A stretch of DNA of 64,000 nucleotides from Parendozoicomonas callyspongiae (GCF_023502345.1 NZ_JAMFLX010000001.1:273728-337727), one strand, 5' to 3'; numbered from the stretch's first letter, positions 1-11,473 are shown. Notes: generated by a model not told the origin, from the letters alone. Numbers and translations are program-made.

Positions 1-215
1 TATTTTCTTATCTATAAGAAAAAGAAGAGTTAATAAGTAAGTTAAAAAGGTTAATCAGTGGTGTAGGTGTTTTTCCACAGGAGAGGACTGTTTTAATTTA
101 TTCTGCAACCTTTATACTCTCGCGGCTCTCTATCAGCCTCTCATTGCTTATCAGCTTATATAGAGATAAAGAATCAAGTCAGGAGCAACATCCGTAGTCC
201 GGAGGAAAGAATCAC
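1..215. other. Upstream region of mnmG, AT-rich, possibly origin-proximal
   Basis: The first 60 bases are very AT-rich and hold an inverted repeat (9-base arms at 3-11 and 14-22 around CT). A sequence one base away from the DnaA box TTATCCACA lies at 71-79 (TTTTCCACA). A TATACT hexamer at 113-118 could be the -10 element of the mnmG promoter, with only a weak -35 about 16 bases upstream. In many gammaproteobacteria oriC lies near mnmG, so this could be the edge of the origin, but only one DnaA-like box is visible and most of the region would lie outside the window. Confidence 0.35.
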
Positions 216-2105
216 GTGGATTTTCCAGCACGCTTTGATGTGATCGTTGTCGGTGGTGGTCATGCAGGTACAGAAGCCGCACTGGCATCAGCACGAATGG
301 GCGCCAAAACCCTGCTGGTCACTCATAACATCGAAACTCTGGGTCAGATGTCATGTAACCCTGCTATTGGCGGGATTGGCAAAAGCCATCTGGTAAAAGA
401 GATTGATGCTCTTGGTGGAGCTATGGGCAGAGCAACCGATCTCGGTGGTATCCAGTTCAGGGTTCTGAATTCACGAAAAGGCCCTGCTGTCCGGGCGACA
501 CGGGCACAGGCTGACCGGATTCTCTATAAAGCTGCCGTTCGTGAAATTTTGGAGAACCAGAGTAATTTATGGCTATTCCAGCAGGCTGTTGATGACCTCA
601 TCATGAATGGGGATGCTGTCAAAGGTGTGGTTACCCAAATGGGTCTTCGCTTTGAAGCTGAGCAGGTGGTACTGACAGCTGGAACCTTCCTGGGCGGATG
701 TATCCACATAGGCATGCAGAACTATGGTGGCGGGCGGGCTGGAGATCCTGCTTCCATTAGTCTGGCTAAAAGGTTACGGGAACTGCCTTTGCGGGTAGAA
801 CGTCTTAAGACTGGTACTCCTCCCCGTATTGATGCCCGGTCTGTGGATTTCTCTGTTATGCAGGAACAGCCCGGTGATTTCCCAACTCCGAATATGTCCT
901 TCATCGGTAAACCGGAAGATCACCCTCGACAGATCAGCTGTTTTATTACCCATACCAATGAGCGCACTCACGATATTATTCATGGTGGCCTTGATCGCTC
1001 TCCCATGTATACCGGGGTGATTGAAGGTGTAGGACCGCGTTACTGTCCATCCATTGAGGACAAAATCCAGCGCTTTGCTGACAAGAACTCCCATCAGGTC
1101 TTTATCGAACCGGAAGGGCTGACCACTCACGAGCTATATCCCAACGGGATATCCACAAGTCTGCCTTTTGATATTCAGCTTGATCTGGTGCGTTCAATCC
1201 GTGGTATGGAAAATGCTCATATTGTTCGTCCGGGCTATGCCATTGAATATGACTTCTTTGATCCACGGGATCTGAAACCTTCACTCGAGACCAAGGTTAT
1301 TGATGGTCTGTACTTTGCGGGTCAGATCAACGGCACGACCGGTTATGAAGAAGCGGGTGCCCAGGGCTTATTGGCTGGTCTGAACGCTGCCTTGCGTTCA
1401 CGTGGTGAAGAACCCTGGTGCCCTCGCCGGGATGAGGCTTACATTGGAGTGATGGTGGATGACCTGATTACCAATGGCACCTCCGAACCCTACCGCATGT
1501 TTACCAGCCGGGCAGAATACCGTCTGATTCTGCGGGAAGATAATGCAGATCTGCGTCTGACTGAGAAAGGGCGTCAACTTGGCATGGTTGATGACGAGCG
1601 CTGGGCTGTATTCTGTGAAAAGCGTGAAGGTATTGCCCTGGAAGTTGAACGTTTGAAAACAAGTTACGTTCATCCCAAAACTTCTGAGGCTGAGCAGATC
1701 AATCACAAGCTGGAAAATCCGGTGTCCCGCGAGTACAGCCTGATGGAACTGCTTAAGCGTCCCGAGCTGAACTATCAGGATATTGCCGGTTTGAAAGGTC
1801 AGCCTGTGGATAACCGTCAGGTTGCCGAACAGGTTGAAATCCAGAGCAAGTATCAGGGTTACATTGATCGTCAGACGGAAGAGATTGAAAAGCTGCGTCG
1901 GAATGAAGAGACCAGGCTTCCGGAAGCCATGGACTACGACGATATCTCCGGTCTTTCCAATGAGATCCGCCAGAAACTGAAGGATGTTCGCCCGGCTACT
2001 CTGGGGCAGGCGGCTCGAATCCAGGGAGTCACTCCGGCTGCCATTTCCCTGCTGCTGATTCACCTGAAAAAGCGTTCAATGACAGGAAAGATTGAAACCG
2101 CCTGA
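216..2105 (+). CDS. mnmG: tRNA uridine 5-carboxymethylaminomethyl modification enzyme MnmG (GidA)
   Basis: FAD-binding subunit of the cytoplasmic MnmE-MnmG complex, which adds the carboxymethylaminomethyl group to U34 of certain tRNAs. The 629-residue length equals the E. coli protein. The N-terminal dinucleotide-binding motif GGGHAG is at residues 13-18, followed by family blocks such as [14 protein letters not shown] and, later, [18 protein letters not shown]. The GTG start at 216 is preceded by GGAGG at 201-205. It is followed by a strong hairpin terminator and then rsmG, the usual gene order. Identification is secure from the full-length motif pattern. Confidence 0.97.
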   Translation: MDFPARFDVIVVGGGHAGTEAALASARMGAKTLLVTHNIETLGQMSCNPAIGGIGKSHLVKEIDALGGAMGRATDLGGIQFRVLNSRKGPAVRATRAQADRILYKAAVREILENQSNLWLFQQAVDDLIMNGDAVKGVVTQMGLRFEAEQVVLTAGTFLGGCIHIGMQNYGGGRAGDPASISLAKRLRELPLRVERLKTGTPPRIDARSVDFSVMQEQPGDFPTPNMSFIGKPEDHPRQISCFITHTNERTHDIIHGGLDRSPMYTGVIEGVGPRYCPSIEDKIQRFADKNSHQVFIEPEGLTTHELYPNGISTSLPFDIQLDLVRSIRGMENAHIVRPGYAIEYDFFDPRDLKPSLETKVIDGLYFAGQINGTTGYEEAGAQGLLAGLNAALRSRGEEPWCPRRDEAYIGVMVDDLITNGTSEPYRMFTSRAEYRLILREDNADLRLTEKGRQLGMVDDERWAVFCEKREGIALEVERLKTSYVHPKTSEAEQINHKLENPVSREYSLMELLKRPELNYQDIAGLKGQPVDNRQVAEQVEIQSKYQGYIDRQTEEIEKLRRNEETRLPEAMDYDDISGLSNEIRQKLKDVRPATLGQAARIQGVTPAAISLLLIHLKKRSMTGKIETA

Positions 2106-2128
2106 TATCCACAGACTGATATGTATAA

Positions 2129-2166
2129 AAAATGCCGCGTTTCCTGATAGGGAGACGCGGCATTTT
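2129..2166 (+). terminator. Hairpin terminator between mnmG and rsmG
   Basis: Perfect 12-bp stem (2129-2140 with 2155-2166) and a 14-base loop. The stem ends in TTTT on the plus strand and is flanked by AAAA on the other side, so it could work in both directions. An in-frame ATG inside the stem would extend rsmG upstream, which argues against that longer start. Confidence 0.8.
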
Positions 2167-2215
2167 CATAGTAGACTGCACGGTTTCGAAGCTTTACAGT
2201 CAAGGCGTGGCATCT

Positions 2216-2884
2216 GTGAAAAATCTGGAAGTAATGCTGCAGTTGGGTGCAGAACAAATGGGGATTAACCTTTCCCCCGAGCAACTGGCCCGGCTGCATC
2301 GTTATGTTGAACTGCTGGCCAAGTGGAACAAGGTGTATAACCTGACCGCTGTTCGTGATCCAAAAGAGATGGTTTCCCGCCATATTCTCGATAGTCTGAG
2401 CATTCTTTCTCACGTAGAACGTCTGACCAATCCTGGCAGCCGCTTTATTGATGTGGGCTCAGGTCCTGGCCTGCCGGGTATTCCTTTGGCGATCATGCTG
2501 CCGGACAGGGATGTATCCACTCTGGACTGCGTGGGTAAGAAAACACGTTTTCAACAGCAGGTCTGTGCCGAACTGGATATCACCAATGTCACAGTTCTGA
2601 ATGAACGTGTGGAAAAGTGGCAGCCGGAACAACCTTATGATCTGGTGATGTCCAGGGCGTTCAGTTCTTTCAGCGATATGATCAAGGGAACGGATCACTT
2701 TTTGAAAAGTGATGGTCTCTGGCTGGCCATGAAAGGCATCCATCCCGATGTGGAACTGAAAGAATTAAAGAGTTTCAGACCCGATATTTCTGCAAAAGAA
2801 TCATATTCACTGACGGTTGCCGGTTGTGAAGGACAGCGGCATCTTGTCATACTGGAACGAATGGATAGGACGCAGGCAGTTTAG
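2216..2884 (+). CDS. rsmG: 16S rRNA (guanine-527-N7)-methyltransferase RsmG (GidB)
   Basis: Methylates G527 of 16S rRNA using S-adenosylmethionine. The SAM-binding motif GSGPGLPG sits near residues 81-88, preceded by the family block YNLTAVRDPKEMVSRHILDS. The open frame extends up to an ATG at 2132, but that codon lies inside the terminator hairpin behind mnmG. The GTG at 2216 gives 222 residues, close to the family norm, and is preceded by AAGG. The stop lies 13 bases before the parA start, so rsmG, parA and parB form one transcription unit. Confidence 0.93.
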   Translation: MKNLEVMLQLGAEQMGINLSPEQLARLHRYVELLAKWNKVYNLTAVRDPKEMVSRHILDSLSILSHVERLTNPGSRFIDVGSGPGLPGIPLAIMLPDRDVSTLDCVGKKTRFQQQVCAELDITNVTVLNERVEKWQPEQPYDLVMSRAFSSFSDMIKGTDHFLKSDGLWLAMKGIHPDVELKELKSFRPDISAKESYSLTVAGCEGQRHLVILERMDRTQAV

Positions 2885-2897
2885 GGGAGCCGCGCTG

Positions 2898-3707
2898 ATG
2901 GGAAAAATCCTTGCGATTACCAATCAAAAGGGTGGTGTTGGTAAAACGACCTCATGTGTCAACCTGGCAGCCTCTCTCGCTGCAACCCGACGCAAGGTAC
3001 TGCTGATAGACCTTGATCCTCAGGGTAACGCCACAATGGGCTGTGGGGTCGATAAACACGATCTGGAGTTGTCGGTCTACGACGTGCTTGTGCACAGAAC
3101 GCCGGCCCAGGATGTTATTGTGGCCGCTGAAGAGGCGGGAATTGCTGTTCTGCCATCCAATGGCGACCTGACAGCTGCGGAAGTTGAGCTGCTGGAGCAG
3201 GTGGACAGTGAGTCCAGTCTTCGCCAGGCCCTGGCATCAATCCGGGATGAATATGACTTCATTCTGGTTGATTGTCCGCCGTCGCTTAATATGCTGACGG
3301 TCAACGCACTGGTGGCAGCCGATGGTGTGATTATTCCCATGCAGTGTGAGTATTATGCTTTGGAAGGCCTGGCGGCACTGATGGAAACTGTCTCCGGAAT
3401 CGCGGCAACCAAAAACCCCGGGTTACAGATCGAGGGGCTGCTGCGAACCATGTATGACCCCCGTAACAGTCTGACCGTTGAAGTATCCCGTCAGTTGATT
3501 GGTCACTTTGGCAATAAAGTGTACCGTACAGTAATACCGCGTAATGTTCGTCTGGCCGAAGCCCCCAGTCACGGACTGCCGGTAATGAAATATGACAAGC
3601 ATTCCCGGGGAGCTGTGGCGTATCTTGCTCTGGCCGGGGAACTGATTCGCCGGCAGGAAGCCGGCAAGGTCCGGAAGACTCCGGAACCTGAAACTGCCAT
3701 GAGGTGA
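2898..3707 (+). CDS. parA: Chromosome partitioning ATPase ParA (Soj)
   Basis: ParA/MinD-family ATPase that segregates the replication origin together with ParB-parS. The deviant Walker A motif KGGVGKT is at residues 11-17, the A' motif VLLIDLDPQGN follows, and Walker B is FILVDCPPSL. The 269-residue length is typical of chromosomal ParA. The ATG at 2898 follows a strong AGGGGAG at 2882-2888; the frame is open further upstream into rsmG but without a ribosome site. Its stop overlaps the parB GTG by three bases, which implies translational coupling. Confidence 0.95.
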   Translation: MGKILAITNQKGGVGKTTSCVNLAASLAATRRKVLLIDLDPQGNATMGCGVDKHDLELSVYDVLVHRTPAQDVIVAAEEAGIAVLPSNGDLTAAEVELLEQVDSESSLRQALASIRDEYDFILVDCPPSLNMLTVNALVAADGVIIPMQCEYYALEGLAALMETVSGIAATKNPGLQIEGLLRTMYDPRNSLTVEVSRQLIGHFGNKVYRTVIPRNVRLAEAPSHGLPVMKYDKHSRGAVAYLALAGELIRRQEAGKVRKTPEPETAMR

Positions 3708-4618
3708 AACGGCGCGTGGCCAGAAAAAAAGCATTAGGCAAGGGCCTGGGAACACTACTGCAAAGTGCCCGGGTTGCTGAAGAAATCGAACAGCTGCAAC
3801 AGCCGACCACAATTGAACTTCAAACAGTACGTGATCGTATGCTGCGTGAAGTTCCTGTGGAACATATTCAGCGTGGACGTTATCAACCACGTCGCGATAT
3901 GAGCCCGGAAGCACTGGAAGAGCTGGCAAGCTCAATTCGCAAACAGGGTGTGATGCAGCCCATCGTAATTCGTCCTGTTGGCGGAAATGGCGAAGAGAAG
4001 TACGAAATTATTGCCGGTGAACGACGTTGGCGTGCTACTCAGCTGGCGGGTCTGGACAAGATCCCGGCGGTGATTCGGGAAGTATCTGACGAGTCCGCCA
4101 TTGCCATGGCGTTGATTGAAAATATCCAGCGTGAAGATCTCAATGCCATTGAAGAAGCAATGGCTCTCGCGCGTCTCAAAGAAGAGTTCGATCTGACCCA
4201 GCAGGAAGTTGCCGAGGCTGTGGGTAAGTCCCGGGTGACAGTCACAAACCTTCTGAGACTTCTGACCTTGCGGGAAGATGTTCGCAAGATGCTGGAGTAT
4301 GGTGATATCGAAGCTGGTCATGCCAAAGCCATTCTCGGTCTGGATGGTGCCAAACAGCTTGAGGCTGCCCGTACTGTTGTTGCCAAATGTTTATCTGTTC
4401 GGCAGACAGAAGCTCTTGTTCGCAGAATCCAGCAGGAAGATATTGCTCCGGAAGAGCAGAAGAGGGTTGATCCCAATATCCAGAACCTGGAAGAAGATCT
4501 TTCCAAAAAAGTTGGTGCCAAGGTTTCCATCCGGCATACAGCTAAAGGGAAAGGGAAACTGGTGATCAGCTATAACACTCTTGATGAACTGGATGGGGTT
4601 TTGGCTCATATCCAGTAA
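3704..4618 (+). CDS. parB: Chromosome partitioning protein ParB (Spo0J)
   Basis: Partner of ParA that binds parS sites and spreads as a CTP-dependent clamp. The CTP-binding box GERRWR is at residues 105-110, followed by a helix-turn-helix at about 164-186 (TQQEVAEAVGKSRVTVTNLL). The C-terminal dimerisation region is present and the total of 304 residues is normal. The start is a GTG overlapping the parA stop; a second GTG at 3716 has a better-spaced GAGG, so the protein may be four residues shorter. No exact 16-base parS palindrome was seen in this window. Confidence 0.95.
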   Translation: MKRRVARKKALGKGLGTLLQSARVAEEIEQLQQPTTIELQTVRDRMLREVPVEHIQRGRYQPRRDMSPEALEELASSIRKQGVMQPIVIRPVGGNGEEKYEIIAGERRWRATQLAGLDKIPAVIREVSDESAIAMALIENIQREDLNAIEEAMALARLKEEFDLTQQEVAEAVGKSRVTVTNLLRLLTLREDVRKMLEYGDIEAGHAKAILGLDGAKQLEAARTVVAKCLSVRQTEALVRRIQQEDIAPEEQKRVDPNIQNLEEDLSKKVGAKVSIRHTAKGKGKLVISYNTLDELDGVLAHIQ

Positions 4619-4638
4619 TGCCTGAAGTATTTTATGGA

Positions 4639-4670
4639 AAGCGGATGGTCCCACGCTATCCGCTTTTTTT
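4639..4670 (+). terminator. Terminator after parB
   Basis: An 8-bp stem (4639-4646 with 4658-4665) and an 11-base loop, followed by a run of T. It also marks the end of the convergent Ulp1-like gene, whose stop codon begins in the T run. Confidence 0.85.
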
Positions 4671-5874
4671 AATCGCTAATGACAATTGGTTTTTCCGGGG
4701 TTGTTTCTGTAAGGTCTATTACCTCTGCAGGGGGTGGTTCTAGGGCTTTTAGTGTTATTTCCAGATCGCAAAAATAAATCAGGCTATTGAAAATATTGGT
4801 TCTTGTCCTGTGATATGGATAATCGCTTGTTATTTTCAGATTTGTTCCCCCGTGCAGTGATAAGCGATCAATTGCCCAAATTACAGCGACACCACAATCG
4901 TTTGTTCCTGCGTTTTGCGGGGGTGTCTCTAGGTTTTCAATAGTGAATCTGCTGAAATCTTTCGAGCAGCCGGTGGTGTTGTTTTTCGTTTCTAACCATT
5001 TATGAAACAAACGGGCTTGAAGAATGCCTGTTGGCGTATCTTGTTGTTCGTTTCCTAGTGCGTGGTCCAAATCTCTTAAAAGTATTTTTTCCAGATCGCT
5101 TGTAAGCGGGCCTTGTGAAGGGGCAGGCTTTGATAGAAGACTATCCAGATAGTAGATTTTTTCTTTTGTGATATCTGCCACCAGAAGGATCCAGTGACAA
5201 TTATCAACGTTTACTGGTAAAAAAATTTTACCAACACCTTCAAGCTGAATGGGTTTTTTCTTACTCCTTTGAGGTTCTATTTCAATATGTCCTGTGTAAA
5301 GAAAGGGCGATAGATAAATATTTTTTGGCTGTAGAGAATAGTATTCCTGCCGTTTTTCACATAAAGACATGGAAAGTAATAGTAATGAATCTGTCAGCTC
5401 TACCCCCTTCTTAAGGTTCAAAATATCCTCTATGGGACATTCTGAGTAAAGAGTTGATCCATTGCATACCAATTTGCATTCCTCTTTTCTGTCCAGCGCT
5501 GACGTTATGAAATCAAGTCTCTGTTGGTTTAGCTCTAATTGGTCATTAAACAGAAAGTCAAAATTAATCCCTGGTGCGGGTAAGACGATATTCGAGATTG
5601 AACACGAAGCATCTGATGGGTCTATCTGTATACATTCTTTGGGTCTTTTGTGCTCACTTGTTTTGACACTCGTTCTCAGAGGTCTTTTTCGTGATAGTGA
5701 TGTATCGCCAGTAGTCCCGGTGGTACTGTCTGTTGTAAGTAAGGAGGCTCCCTGATTTATTGACACAGTTGAACCGAAAACATGTGGTGGGCTATGCGGA
5801 ACTGTTAGTTCTGGCTGTGATTGATAGCTCTTCTGTTGATCTGTCTGGCTGACTGAATCTGAAGTTCTTTCCAT
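4669..5874 (-). CDS. Ulp1-like (C48 family) SUMO/ubiquitin-like protease, candidate host-directed effector
   Basis: A 401-residue protein with the C48 cysteine protease catalytic set: His227 in CHWILLV, Asp244 in YYLDSL, the oxyanion Gln320 and the nucleophile Cys327 in the stretch PPQNAGTNDCGVAV. Enzymes of this family cleave SUMO or related modifiers; bacterial members (for example XopD, ChlaDub) are injected into eukaryotic hosts. Residues 1-90 are Ser/Thr/Gln-rich and look disordered, with basic clusters SRKRPLR (61-67) and HKRPK (75-79) that resemble nuclear localisation signals. The tail has VIDLT (385-389), the classical SUMO-interacting core, and IVISD (397-401). The gene is more AT-rich than its neighbours and lies between parB and the atp operon, which suggests acquisition. 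A ribosome site AGGTGGGG precedes the ATG. No Sec signal peptide is visible, so export would need a type III, IV or VI system. The protease fold is well supported; the host target is inference. Confidence 0.85.
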   Translation of the reverse strand: MERTSDSVSQTDQQKSYQSQPELTVPHSPPHVFGSTVSINQGASLLTTDSTTGTTGDTSLSRKRPLRTSVKTSEHKRPKECIQIDPSDASCSISNIVLPAPGINFDFLFNDQLELNQQRLDFITSALDRKEECKLVCNGSTLYSECPIEDILNLKKGVELTDSLLLLSMSLCEKRQEYYSLQPKNIYLSPFLYTGHIEIEPQRSKKKPIQLEGVGKIFLPVNVDNCHWILLVADITKEKIYYLDSLLSKPAPSQGPLTSDLEKILLRDLDHALGNEQQDTPTGILQARLFHKWLETKNNTTGCSKDFSRFTIENLETPPQNAGTNDCGVAVIWAIDRLSLHGGTNLKITSDYPYHRTRTNIFNSLIYFCDLEITLKALEPPPAEVIDLTETTPEKPIVISD

Positions 5875-6209
5875 AACCCCACCTGAAATTTCTGCACAAA
5901 AACTAGTCCGATTTACTGAAGGCTGGAATTATGAGGTTAAAGGTTGATCAATTCCCTAACTATTTAGGCATTACTGGTAACAGATTAAATAAACTACCTG
6001 TTTTTATTCGGCTTTCCGTATTATGCAAAGATGGTTGAACGTAGGTAATAATACCCATATACTTGCCACGCCTGACAGCCTCACACAAAAAAGGCTATAA
6101 GAATAACGGCATAAAAGCATACGAAAAAAATAAGAGCAGTTGCGCAGATTTGACTAACAGAATTGTCAGTAATTTTGTGCAGGACAGACAGAGGTATGAG
6201 GCGGGCTTG
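5875..6209. other. Divergent upstream region of the Ulp1-like gene and the atp operon
   Basis: Holds the ribosome-binding site of the Ulp1-like gene at its left end, the atp promoter at 6035-6063 and about 140 bases of atp leader. The leader reads as open frame in line with atpI, but its only upstream start codon falls inside the promoter -10 element. No other gene was seen. Confidence 0.5.
6035..6063 (+). promoter_or_regulatory. Sigma-70 promoter of the atp operon
   Basis: TTGAAC at 6035-6040 and TATACT at 6058-6063 with an exact 17-base spacer. Transcription would begin near 6070. The -10 element overlaps a TTG codon that would otherwise give a longer atpI, supporting the internal ATG at 6210. 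Confidence 0.75.
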
Positions 6210-7476
<1,267 letters not shown>

Positions 7477-7489
7477 ACAGCCCTGAGCG

Positions 7490-7506
7490 AAAATGCGAAG
7501 CATTTT
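7490..7506 (+). promoter_or_regulatory. Small hairpin in the atpB-atpE gap
   Basis: Perfect 7-bp stem (7490-7496 with 7500-7506) around GAA. There is no following T run suited to termination. The downstream leader is A-rich up to a strong GGAGG before atpE, so the element may affect mRNA stability or atpE translation; that role is inferred. Confidence 0.35.
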
Positions 7507-7571
7507 GGTGGGAAACAGCCGTCATAAGCGGCGCTTAACTCTAGTTACTTGAAAACAAACAAACCATCTGA

Positions 7572-7847
<276 letters not shown>

Positions 7848-7886
7848 GCCTGGGTTAATGGCTGATCATGTTTTTTGACTGTTTGG

Positions 7887-7913
7887 TCTTCCGGCTCTTC
7901 TGGTGCCGGAAGA
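7887..7913 (+). promoter_or_regulatory. Hairpin between atpE and atpF
   Basis: Perfect 9-bp GC-rich stem (7887-7895 with 7905-7913) and a 9-base loop in the 124-base atpE-atpF gap. No T run follows, so it is more likely an mRNA-stabilising or partial attenuation structure at the 3' side of atpE than a full terminator. Confidence 0.45.
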
Positions 7914-7971
7914 TGCTGATAGCCCAAACATCAGAAAGCAAAACATTAACTGATTTGCGAGAGGTGATGGT

Positions 7972-8442
7972 GTGAACATCAATGCGACCATTATTGGTCA
8001 GACAATTGCGTTCGCATTCTTCGTGTGGTTCTGCATGAAGTATATCTGGCCGCCCATTATTGGCGCCCTGAATGAACGTCAGAAAAAAATAGCAGATGGG
8101 CTGGCTGCTGCTGATCGCGCTACCAAAGATCTGGAGCTGGCTCAGGCTAAGGCAGTGGAAGAACTTCACCTGGCTCGTGAACAGGCTAAAGAGATTCTTG
8201 AGCAGGCTAATCAGCGTGCCACTGTGATTGTCGAGGAAGCGAAGGGCGAAGCCCGCAAAGAAGGTGAACGCCTGATAGTGGCAGCCCGCGCTGAAATCGA
8301 TCAGGAAGCCAACCAGGCTCGGGAAGCTTTGCGTGCCCAGGTTGCCAGTATTGCTGTGGCAGGCGCTGGCAAAATCCTTGGCAAGCAGATTGATGAAGCA
8401 GCCAACAGTGAACTGGTAGAACAGTTGGCAGCGGACCTTTAA
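7972..8442 (+). CDS. atpF: ATP synthase Fo subunit b
   Basis: Peripheral stalk subunit: one N-terminal membrane helix (about residues 5-25), then a long charged, Ala-rich coiled coil to the end. At 156 residues it matches the E. coli length. The start is GTG at 7972 behind GAGGTG. It is followed 13 bases later by atpH, which it contacts in the stator. Confidence 0.95.
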   Translation: MNINATIIGQTIAFAFFVWFCMKYIWPPIIGALNERQKKIADGLAAADRATKDLELAQAKAVEELHLAREQAKEILEQANQRATVIVEEAKGEARKEGERLIVAARAEIDQEANQAREALRAQVASIAVAGAGKILGKQIDEAANSELVEQLAADL

Positions 8443-8455
8443 GACGGAGGCGACT

Positions 8456-8989
8456 ATGGAACTGACCACTTGCGCCCGTCCTTACGCCAAAGCTGCGTTT
8501 CAACATGCTCTTGGCCAGAACGCTCTCGATAGCTGGCTGGAGATGTTGAAAAGTGGCGCAGCCGTGGTTCGGAATGACAAAGTCAATGTGTTGCTTGGGA
8601 TGCCTTCCCTGACAGCCGAGCAGAAAGCAAATGCCTTTATTGATGTGTGTGGCGACAGTTTGAGCGACAGTGGTCGTAATTTTGTCCGCACACTGGCTGA
8701 TAACAAGAGATTGACCCTCCTGCCACAGATTGCCGAACTGTTCGAAGCTCTCAAGGCCGAACAGGAACAAAGTGTTGATGTAGAAGTTCTTTCGGCATTC
8801 CCTCTTTCCAGCGAACAGTTAGAAAAACTGGGCGGGAAGTTAAGGAGCAGGCTGAGTTCTGAGGTCAGGCTGGTCAATACGCTTGACCCCGAACTGATTG
8901 GAGGCGTTGTCATTCGTGCTGGCGATCTGGTGATCGACAGTAGTATCAAGACAAGGCTGGAAAAGCTGGCTGATGCAATGCTCTCGTAA
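8456..8989 (+). CDS. atpH: ATP synthase F1 subunit delta
   Basis: Links the peripheral stalk to the top of the F1 head. A 177-residue protein with the N-terminal RPYAKAAFQHA pattern and the C-terminal PELIGGVVIRAGDLVIDSSIK block typical of the delta/OSCP family. ATG at 8456 with CGGAGG upstream. Confidence 0.95.
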   Translation: MELTTCARPYAKAAFQHALGQNALDSWLEMLKSGAAVVRNDKVNVLLGMPSLTAEQKANAFIDVCGDSLSDSGRNFVRTLADNKRLTLLPQIAELFEALKAEQEQSVDVEVLSAFPLSSEQLEKLGGKLRSRLSSEVRLVNTLDPELIGGVVIRAGDLVIDSSIKTRLEKLADAMLS

Positions 8990-9052
8990 GCAGCCATAAA
9001 CAGCCATGAGCGGTATAAGAACGAATTCCTAAAATTGGCAGGCAGGTTTGGC

Positions 9053-10597
9053 ATGCAGCAACTGAATCCTTCTGAAATCAGCGACATTATCAAGAGTCGG
9101 ATAGACAGCCTTGATATTTCTGCTGAAGCCCGCAATGAGGGCACAATCGTCAGCGTTTCTGACGGTATCGTACGTATCCATGGTCTCGCTGATGTTATGT
9201 ATGGCGAGATGATTGAATTCTCCGGCAATGTTTTTGGAATGGCTCTTAACCTGGAACAGGACTCTGTGGGTGCCGTTGTTCTTGGTGATTACAAAGGCCT
9301 GGCGGAAGGACAGAAAGCCAAGTGCACCGGACGCATTCTGGAAGTGCCCGTTGGCTCAGAACTTCTGGGGCGGGTGGTCGATGCTCTTGGTAACCCTATA
9401 GACGGCAAAGGTCCAATAGAAAGCAAAAAGACAGCACCGGTTGAAAAGGTTGCTCCTGGCGTAATTGCCCGTCAATCGGTTGATCAGCCGGTTCAGACTG
9501 GTTACAAGGCTGTTGATGCCATGGTTCCCATCGGACGTGGCCAGCGTGAGCTTGTGATCGGAGACCGTCAGACAGGTAAAACCGCTCTGGCCATTGATGC
9601 CATCATCAACCAGAAAGACACCGGCATCAAATGTATCTATGTTGCCGTGGGCCAGAAGCAGTCTTCGATCGCTAACGTGGTACGTAAGCTGGAAGAGCAC
9701 GGTGCGATGGATCATACAATCGTGGTTGCAGCTGGCGCTGCTGACCCGGCTGCCATGCAGTTCCTGGCACCATTTGGTGGCTGCTCCATGGGAGAGTACT
9801 TCCGTGACCGTGGTGAAGATGCCCTGATTATTTATGATGACCTGACCAAGCAGGCCTGGGCATATCGTCAGATATCCCTGTTGCTTCGCCGTCCTCCTGG
9901 TCGTGAAGCTTATCCAGGTGATGTCTTCTATCTCCATTCCCGTCTGCTGGAGCGCGCTGCCCGAGTAAACGCTGACTATGTTGAAAAGCTGACCGGCGGC
10001 GAAGTGAAAGGGAAAACAGGTTCACTGACAGCCCTGCCTATTATCGAAACTCAGGCTGGTGACGTATCAGCATTCGTACCCACCAACGTAATATCTATTA
10101 CAGATGGCCAGATCTTCCTGGAAACAGATCTGTTTAACGCTGGTATTCGTCCGGCAATGAACGCGGGTGTTTCTGTATCACGGGTAGGTGGCTCGGCCCA
10201 GACCAAGATCATCCAGAAGCTGGGTGGTGGTATTCGTCTGGCTCTGGCTCAGTACCGTGAACTTCAGGCCTTTGCACAGTTTGCATCAGACCTGGATGAA
10301 GCGACCCGGAAACAGCTTGAACATGGGCAGCGTGTCACAGAGCTGATGAAGCAGAAGCAGTATAAGCCTCTGTCTGTTGCAGAAATGGGTGTTTCCATTT
10401 ACGCCGCAGAAAAGGGCTATCTGGAAGATGTTGAACTGAACAGGATCGGCGCTTTTGAAGATGCCCTGCTGAGTTACGTGAACAGCCAGCATGCAACCCT
10501 GATGGCCAAAATTAATGAGTCCGGCAGTTACAGTGATGAGATTCAGGCGGACATTAAGGAAGCCATCGAGAAGTTCAAAGCAACCCAGACCTGGTAA
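9053..10597 (+). CDS. atpA: ATP synthase F1 subunit alpha
   Basis: Non-catalytic nucleotide-binding subunit of the F1 hexamer. The P-loop GDRQTGKT is at residues 170-177 and the arginine-finger region is in the block [13 protein letters not shown] and after. The ATG at 9053 gives 514 residues, one more than E. coli. The frame stays open 18 bases upstream, but the start [14 protein letters not shown] matches the family. Confidence 0.97.
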   Translation: MQQLNPSEISDIIKSRIDSLDISAEARNEGTIVSVSDGIVRIHGLADVMYGEMIEFSGNVFGMALNLEQDSVGAVVLGDYKGLAEGQKAKCTGRILEVPVGSELLGRVVDALGNPIDGKGPIESKKTAPVEKVAPGVIARQSVDQPVQTGYKAVDAMVPIGRGQRELVIGDRQTGKTALAIDAIINQKDTGIKCIYVAVGQKQSSIANVVRKLEEHGAMDHTIVVAAGAADPAAMQFLAPFGGCSMGEYFRDRGEDALIIYDDLTKQAWAYRQISLLLRRPPGREAYPGDVFYLHSRLLERAARVNADYVEKLTGGEVKGKTGSLTALPIIETQAGDVSAFVPTNVISITDGQIFLETDLFNAGIRPAMNAGVSVSRVGGSAQTKIIQKLGGGIRLALAQYRELQAFAQFASDLDEATRKQLEHGQRVTELMKQKQYKPLSVAEMGVSIYAAEKGYLEDVELNRIGAFEDALLSYVNSQHATLMAKINESGSYSDEIQADIKEAIEKFKATQTW

Positions 10598-10612
10598 AGG
10601 GAGCGGATTGCT

Positions 10613-11473
10613 ATGGCAGTCGGAAAAGAGATAAAGACGCAGATAGCGTCGATAAAGAATACGCAGAAAATCACCTCCGCCATGGAGATGGTTGCCGCTT
10701 CAAAAATGCGTAAGGCTCAACAGCGTATGGAGCGTTCACGCCCCTACGCTGAGCGTATCCGTCAGGTTGTTGGTCATATAGCCAATGCCAACCCCGAGTA
10801 CCGTCATGATTACATGATTGAACGGCCGGTGAAGCGGGTTGGCTATATCGTCGTTTCAACAGACCGTGGTCTTTGTGGTGGTCTCAATACCAACCTGTTC
10901 AAGCGCACTGTGGAGAATATGAAGCAGTGGCACGACAAGGGTGTTGAGATTGATATTTGTGTAGTTGGTAACAAAGCAGCGTCATTCTTTAACAGCTTCG
11001 GTGGCAATGTTGTTGCGGCAATGAATCATATGGGGGATTCCCCAAACATTGCTGACATGATCGGCGGTGTAAAGGTGATGCTCGATGCTTATGAGCAGGG
11101 ACGAATTGATCACCTTGTGATTACCTTCAACCGGTTCGTAAATACCATGGCTCAGACGCCGGTTTGTGAACAGCTGCTACCCCTGCCACCGGATGAAGAT
11201 GAGGCTCTTAAGCATCCCTGGGATTACCTGTATGAGCCTGACTCCAAGTTGCTGTTGGATCAGTTGCTGGTGCGCTATATCGAATCCCAGGTTTATCAAT
11301 CGGTGGTTGAGAATAATGCCTGTGAACAGGCGGCCCGGATGGTTGCGATGAAGAGCGCCACCGATAACGCCGGCAACCTGATCGATGAGCTGAACCTTGT
11401 GTATAACAAGGCGCGCCAGGCTGCGATTACCCAGGAACTTTCCGAAATCGTAAGCGGCGCAGCGGCCGTATAG
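10613..11473 (+). CDS. atpG: ATP synthase F1 subunit gamma
   Basis: Central rotor shaft of F1. 286 residues with the conserved N-terminal coiled coil ([20 protein letters not shown]), the [14 protein letters not shown] block (here [13 protein letters not shown]) and the C-terminal helix ending [17 protein letters not shown] at 10613 behind AAGGGAG. Confidence 0.97.
   Translation: MAVGKEIKTQIASIKNTQKITSAMEMVAASKMRKAQQRMERSRPYAERIRQVVGHIANANPEYRHDYMIERPVKRVGYIVVSTDRGLCGGLNTNLFKRTVENMKQWHDKGVEIDICVVGNKAASFFNSFGGNVVAAMNHMGDSPNIADMIGGVKVMLDAYEQGRIDHLVITFNRFVNTMAQTPVCEQLLPLPPDEDEALKHPWDYLYEPDSKLLLDQLLVRYIESQVYQSVVENNACEQAARMVAMKSATDNAGNLIDELNLVYNKARQAAITQELSEIVSGAAAV

Noticed and set aside
2132..2215. 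N-terminal extension of rsmG from ATG 2132
   Set aside because: The ATG is inside a perfect terminator hairpin and the extension is not family-like.
6063..6209. Longer AtpI from a TTG at 6063
   Set aside because: The TTG is part of the promoter -10 box; the extra 49 residues are not found in AtpI.
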